Both the position numbers and the translations under genes were made by a program. A stretch of DNA of 64,000 nt from Chitinophagales bacterium (GTDB lineage: Bacteria; Bacteroidota; Bacteroidia; Chitinophagales; Chitinophagaceae): positions 124,001-188,000 of the forward strand of contig JAURJU010000050.1 in assembly GCA_030832085.1 (NCBI GenBank), read 5' to 3'. Below the pieces are notes generated by a model. The model made no database searches. It was not told the DNA's origin and saw only the letters and a list, made by a program, of their open reading frames with translations. Positions 61,125-64,000 of this stretch are shown here, one piece after another. The first letter of the stretch is position 1. Every line of letters starts with the position of its first letter.

Positions 61125-61132
61125 CAAAAATA
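61125..61132 (-). promoter_or_regulatory. Candidate rsfS-ftsH operon promoter (-7 element TATTTTTG)
   Basis: TATTTTTG on the minus strand matches TAnnTTTG exactly, 35 nt before the TTG start of rsfS. It lies in the 74-bp space shared with divergent birA. Confidence 0.45.
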
Positions 61133-61163
61133 AGGATTATTTCCATCCCTTGGGGAGAGCATC

Positions 61164-61898
61164 ATGACTGGCGAACCATTTAACATATTGCCCACAACTG
61201 ACAGTACCAATAACCATGCCATGGTTGAAGCCCGAACAGGAAAGGCATCAGATGGCACGGCTTACTTTGCGCTTGACCAACAACAGGGAAAGGGCCAGCG
61301 GGCAAAGGCCTGGTCCAGCAAACCCGGAGAAAACATCATCCTTTCCGTGGTCAAAACTTGCACACACTTGCAAATTCAATCACAGTTTGAACTTTCCTGC
61401 GCAGTTGCATTGGCTTGTTTTGACCTGTTTTCTTCTTATGCAGGTGACGAAACCAGGATCAAATGGCCCAATGATATCTATTGGCGTGACAGAAAGGCAG
61501 GGGGAATCCTGATTGAAAACATCATCACATCAAACAAGTGGGACAAGGCTATCATAGGAATGGGCATCAATGTCAACCAAACCTCCTTCCAAGGGATGGA
61601 ACAACGTGCCGTTTCTCTGAAACAAATCACTGGTCAGACATTTGACCCGATTTCACTGGCCAAGGAACTTTGTGGTCACCTTGATTACCGGTTTACCATG
61701 CTCCAATCAGCACCCTTTGACATTGCGCTTTCAGCATACAACCAACACCTGTTCAAGCGACATGAAACAGTGCAATTCAAAAAGGACAATCTCCTGTTTC
61801 ATGCCTTGGTCAAGGAAGTGAATACCAAGGGACAGCTGGTGATTGAGCATGGAATTCAAGAGGCAGTGACACTGGGTGAAGTAGGCTGGGTGCTATAA
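61164..61898 (+). CDS. birA: Biotin-[acetyl-CoA-carboxylase] ligase
   Basis: BirA attaches biotin to the carboxyl carrier protein of acetyl-CoA carboxylase. The 244-residue protein consists of the catalytic domain and a small C-terminal domain only. It lacks the N-terminal DNA-binding domain, so it is not a repressor. The biotin/ATP-binding loop is QQGKGQRAKAWSSKPGENIILSVV, followed by IKWPNDIYWRDRKAGGILIEN and IGMGINVNQ. It diverges from rsfS, and its stop overlaps the end of the convergent peroxiredoxin gene by 6 nt. Confidence 0.95.
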   Translation: MTGEPFNILPTTDSTNNHAMVEARTGKASDGTAYFALDQQQGKGQRAKAWSSKPGENIILSVVKTCTHLQIQSQFELSCAVALACFDLFSSYAGDETRIKWPNDIYWRDRKAGGILIENIITSNKWDKAIIGMGINVNQTSFQGMEQRAVSLKQITGQTFDPISLAKELCGHLDYRFTMLQSAPFDIALSAYNQHLFKRHETVQFKKDNLLFHALVKEVNTKGQLVIEHGIQEAVTLGEVGWVL

Positions 61899-62354
61899 GC
61901 CAAAACCCTCTGCAATTTCATCTGCATGCGCTTTGGTATTGGGCTTGGAGATGATTTTCACCAGAACACCGTCCTCATCTATGAGAAATGTAGTGCGCAA
62001 CACACCCATGTATTTCTTACCATACATCGACTTTTCAGCCCAAACGCCAAATTTCTCACACAATGATTTTTCCGTATCTGCAATGATGCGGAAAGGCAAA
62101 GCCTGCTTGGCAATGAATTTGAGGTGTGATTTTTCATCATCCGGGCTTACTCCAACCACCTCAATTCCTTTTTTGGTCAGCATCTTGTATCCATCCCTGA
62201 TGCTGCAGGCCTGTACGGTGCAGGTGCTGGTGGCATCCTTTGGATAAAAGTAGAGGGCGAGTTTTTTACCCTTGTAGTCTGATAATTTGAGCTTCTGCCC
62301 ATCCTGGTCCACCGCTGTAAATGCAGGTGCCTTTTTGCCTTCAATGAGTGACAT
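61893..62354 (-). CDS. bcp: PrxQ-type peroxiredoxin (bacterioferritin comigratory protein)
   Basis: This is a thiol peroxidase that reduces hydrogen peroxide and lipid hydroperoxides. It has 153 residues. The peroxidatic Cys45 is in ATSTCTVQACSIRD, and Cys50 five residues later is the resolving cysteine of the PrxQ/Bcp type, so both are present. Arg124-region LRTTFLIDEDG is the usual late signature. It follows the partial M23 gene by 9 bp and may be co-transcribed with it. It converges on birA. Confidence 0.95.
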   Translation of the reverse strand: MSLIEGKKAPAFTAVDQDGQKLKLSDYKGKKLALYFYPKDATSTCTVQACSIRDGYKMLTKKGIEVVGVSPDDEKSHLKFIAKQALPFRIIADTEKSLCEKFGVWAEKSMYGKKYMGVLRTTFLIDEDGVLVKIISKPNTKAHADEIAEGFGL

Positions 62355-62363
62355 GCTATCGGT

Positions 62364-64000
62364 TTAATTGCGTTTGATGATGAAATCTCGGGTGGAATTG
62401 TTTCCCGCTTCATCATAAACAACAATGGAAAGTTTATGTTCACCCATGGGGAAATGTTCATCAATGGTATACACAAATCGGTTCCCGTAAGGCTGGAACA
62501 TCAGCCATTGGCCATCTACTGTCCCCCGAAACTCCCTGATCATTTTGTTGTCGTCAGCAACATCTACCACAACCCTTGACCCTGTTCGCAACGCTGCACC
62601 CGACTGAACCGATGCAGATATGGTAGGTGGCTGCAGATCTTCCAACAATTGAAAATACCCAAAATCACGAAAAGCTGCTGTATACCAGCCTTTCTCTGGC
62701 ATGGCTTTCTTCAGTTCTGTTTTGGTTTTATAGGTCCGTTTTATCAGCACCCTGTCCCCGTTGACCAGCGCAGCACTTCTGTTGGGCTTCAAACGAACCG
62801 TAAAATTGCTTTGAACAGGAAGATCTGCGGGCAGTGTTTGATAGACAGAGGAAAGTTCATTTGCCGTGTTGGCATAATACCCATTGACCCTGAAGTGAAA
62901 AGCATCGTAAAACGCATCTTCCTTGAATACAAACTGGATGTTTTCGTCTTCATAAATGTTGACGTTCAAGGGTTCCATCCGATCGCCAGGTACAACATGG
63001 CCGGGTCGATCATCGGGTTTTCTGGACACCCGAAAATCCAGGTAAGCGCTGTTGCCATAAGCATCTGTCACTTTTATGCTGTATGCTGACGGTTCAGGTT
63101 GTACATCAATATGATCCTTTTCCGCATTGCCAAGGGTGTACATGTTCAGACCAAATCCCTTGGCGGGAAATAACATTTGGTAGTATGGCCCTCCTTTGGC
63201 CCTTGTCATATAATCAATGTGTCCGTTGAGGTACCTGGTTTTGTCATAACCGATATTGTCCAGTTCGAAGCCGGTAACCATTTGGTCATCCTTGAGCAGG
63301 GTCGCGCTGAAAAAGCCATTTGGATTGGGAATGCCAGTCATTCGGTCGGTTGCCTGAATGGCAATGAAGGCCTTGTCAAAAGGCAATCCAATTGTGCCAG
63401 CAGTTTTGAAAACATTTCCCTGCCTGATCAAGTTGCAGGTGATTGGAGATTGCTCATAAATGCTCTTGTCCCGGTCATAAAAGACAAGCCGATAAATGTC
63501 CGGGGGAGTGACATCCGCCAGAGGGAACCTGTACAACAAGGGATTCAGGCAGTTTTCTGTTTTGGTGTCCCTGATTTCAAAATGCACATGAGGGCCTTGT
63601 GATGCACCAGTGTTGCCGCTGTATCCTATCAGCTGGCCCTTCTTCAAGGGGATGAGGTTTTCTGGTACCACAACATCAATTTTCCAGGTTTTTTGCTCAT
63701 ATTGCTTCGATTTCAGGAAGGTTTCCGCAGCAGGAATAAACCTGTTCATGTGTGCATAAAGTGTCGTGGTTCCATTGGGATGATTGATGTAAATGGCACG
63801 GCCAAATCCTCCGGACTCAATCTTGATTCGGGCTATATACCCTTCAGCAGGAGCAAAAACAGGCAGGTTTTCCCTTCCTTCTGTTGAAAGGTCCAGCCCC
63901 ATGTGAAAGTGATTGTTGCGCATTTCGCCGAAATTGGCATTCAACTTGGGCTTGATGGACAGTGGATACGAAAAATAAGCCACCCCGCCCGGTGGCTGTG
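62364..64000 (-). CDS. Secreted M23 peptidase with C-terminal beta-rich domains (partial, N-terminus outside)
   Basis: The frame stays open past the ORF-track start (a GTG at 63983) to the window edge, reading ...QPPGGVAYFSYPLSIKPKLNANFGEMR. It is therefore a fragment whose N-terminus and signal peptide lie outside. An M23 domain is near the visible start: HFHMGLDLSTEGRENLPVFAPAEGYI and the catalytic HVHFEIRDT. The zinc-binding HxxxD and HxH are present. About 350 C-terminal residues follow with beta-rich, bacterial-Ig-like stretches, ending EAGNNSTRDFIIKRN. It is likely a peptidoglycan-cutting enzyme. Bcp follows 9 bp later. Confidence 0.9.
   Translation of the reverse strand, partial: QPPGGVAYFSYPLSIKPKLNANFGEMRNNHFHMGLDLSTEGRENLPVFAPAEGYIARIKIESGGFGRAIYINHPNGTTTLYAHMNRFIPAAETFLKSKQYEQKTWKIDVVVPENLIPLKKGQLIGYSGNTGASQGPHVHFEIRDTKTENCLNPLLYRFPLADVTPPDIYRLVFYDRDKSIYEQSPITCNLIRQGNVFKTAGTIGLPFDKAFIAIQATDRMTGIPNPNGFFSATLLKDDQMVTGFELDNIGYDKTRYLNGHIDYMTRAKGGPYYQMLFPAKGFGLNMYTLGNAEKDHIDVQPEPSAYSIKVTDAYGNSAYLDFRVSRKPDDRPGHVVPGDRMEPLNVNIYEDENIQFVFKEDAFYDAFHFRVNGYYANTANELSSVYQTLPADLPVQSNFTVRLKPNRSAALVNGDRVLIKRTYKTKTELKKAMPEKGWYTAAFRDFGYFQLLEDLQPPTISASVQSGAALRTGSRVVVDVADDNKMIREFRGTVDGQWLMFQPYGNRFVYTIDEHFPMGEHKLSIVVYDEAGNNSTRDFIIKRN

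Overview
The window looks like a chromosomal housekeeping segment from a member of the Bacteroidota, most likely a Chitinophagaceae-type (Chitinophagales) bacterium. Supporting signs are: the type IX secretion component PorZ next to recO; a SusC-like TonB-dependent receptor with an N-terminal carboxypeptidase-regulatory-like domain; a transketolase split into separate halves; an ATP synthase a subunit with a His-rich N-terminal extension; and repeated use of the Bacteroidota -7 promoter element TAnnTTTG, with very few strong Shine-Dalgarno sequences. I could not run a search, so the family-level placement is an inference. I see no rRNA, tRNA, CRISPR array, insertion sequence or prophage, and no gene-free stretch longer than about 200 bases.

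Layout. 1-8.9 kb (all minus): a partial ABC ATPase; the F0F1 cluster atpB-E-F-H-A, ending in a terminator with no atpG; an MsbA-type ABC exporter; and a large secreted protein with a possible His/Cys peptidase dyad at its C-terminus. 9.0-15.8 kb: a PhoB/PhoR-like two-component system (plus), a glycosyltransferase/metallophosphoesterase pair, and a polyphosphate pair, ppk1-ppx. 15.8-21.8 kb: a secreted transglutaminase-like protein, a small lipoprotein, and a TonB receptor with a beta-helix lipoprotein partner. 22-26.6 kb (plus): rmlA, galE, an orphan transketolase C-terminal half, then an ECF sigma factor, a putative anti-sigma factor and a Spy/CpxP-like protein that ends in a strong terminator.

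26.8-33.3 kb (minus): the cell-shape operon mreB-mreC-mreD-mrdA-rodA followed by a metallo-beta-lactamase-fold hydrolase. 33.5-43.5 kb: purD, a POT-family peptide transporter, an AlkB-like membrane hydroxylase, serS, an unknown small gene coupled to a cyclophilin, gcvH, a VanZ-like protein, prfA and an amidohydrolase. 43.5-55 kb: porZ-recO, an MMPL/RND exporter, gatB with a TlpA-like thioredoxin lipoprotein, alaS and a membrane-anchored M23 peptidase. 55-64 kb: a MerR regulator, the rsfS-ftsH-LUD-lpxH-mscS run (minus), divergent birA, a PrxQ-type peroxiredoxin and a partial secreted M23 peptidase.

The main theme is core energy metabolism, envelope growth (elongasome, peptidoglycan hydrolases, LPS assembly), translation and phosphate/polyphosphate handling. 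I found no clear-cut new multi-gene system. The best leads are: the secreted protein with a clan-CD-like HRGH...GSC dyad; the TonB receptor paired with a beta-helix lipoprotein and no SusD; a set of genes whose TAnnTTTG element lies only 3-6 nt before the start codon; a structured 200-nt intergenic region next to prfA; and the sigma/anti-sigma/Spy module coupled to half a transketolase. Several ORF-track starts were shortened on the basis of signal peptides, promoters or overlaps. These are noted gene by gene.
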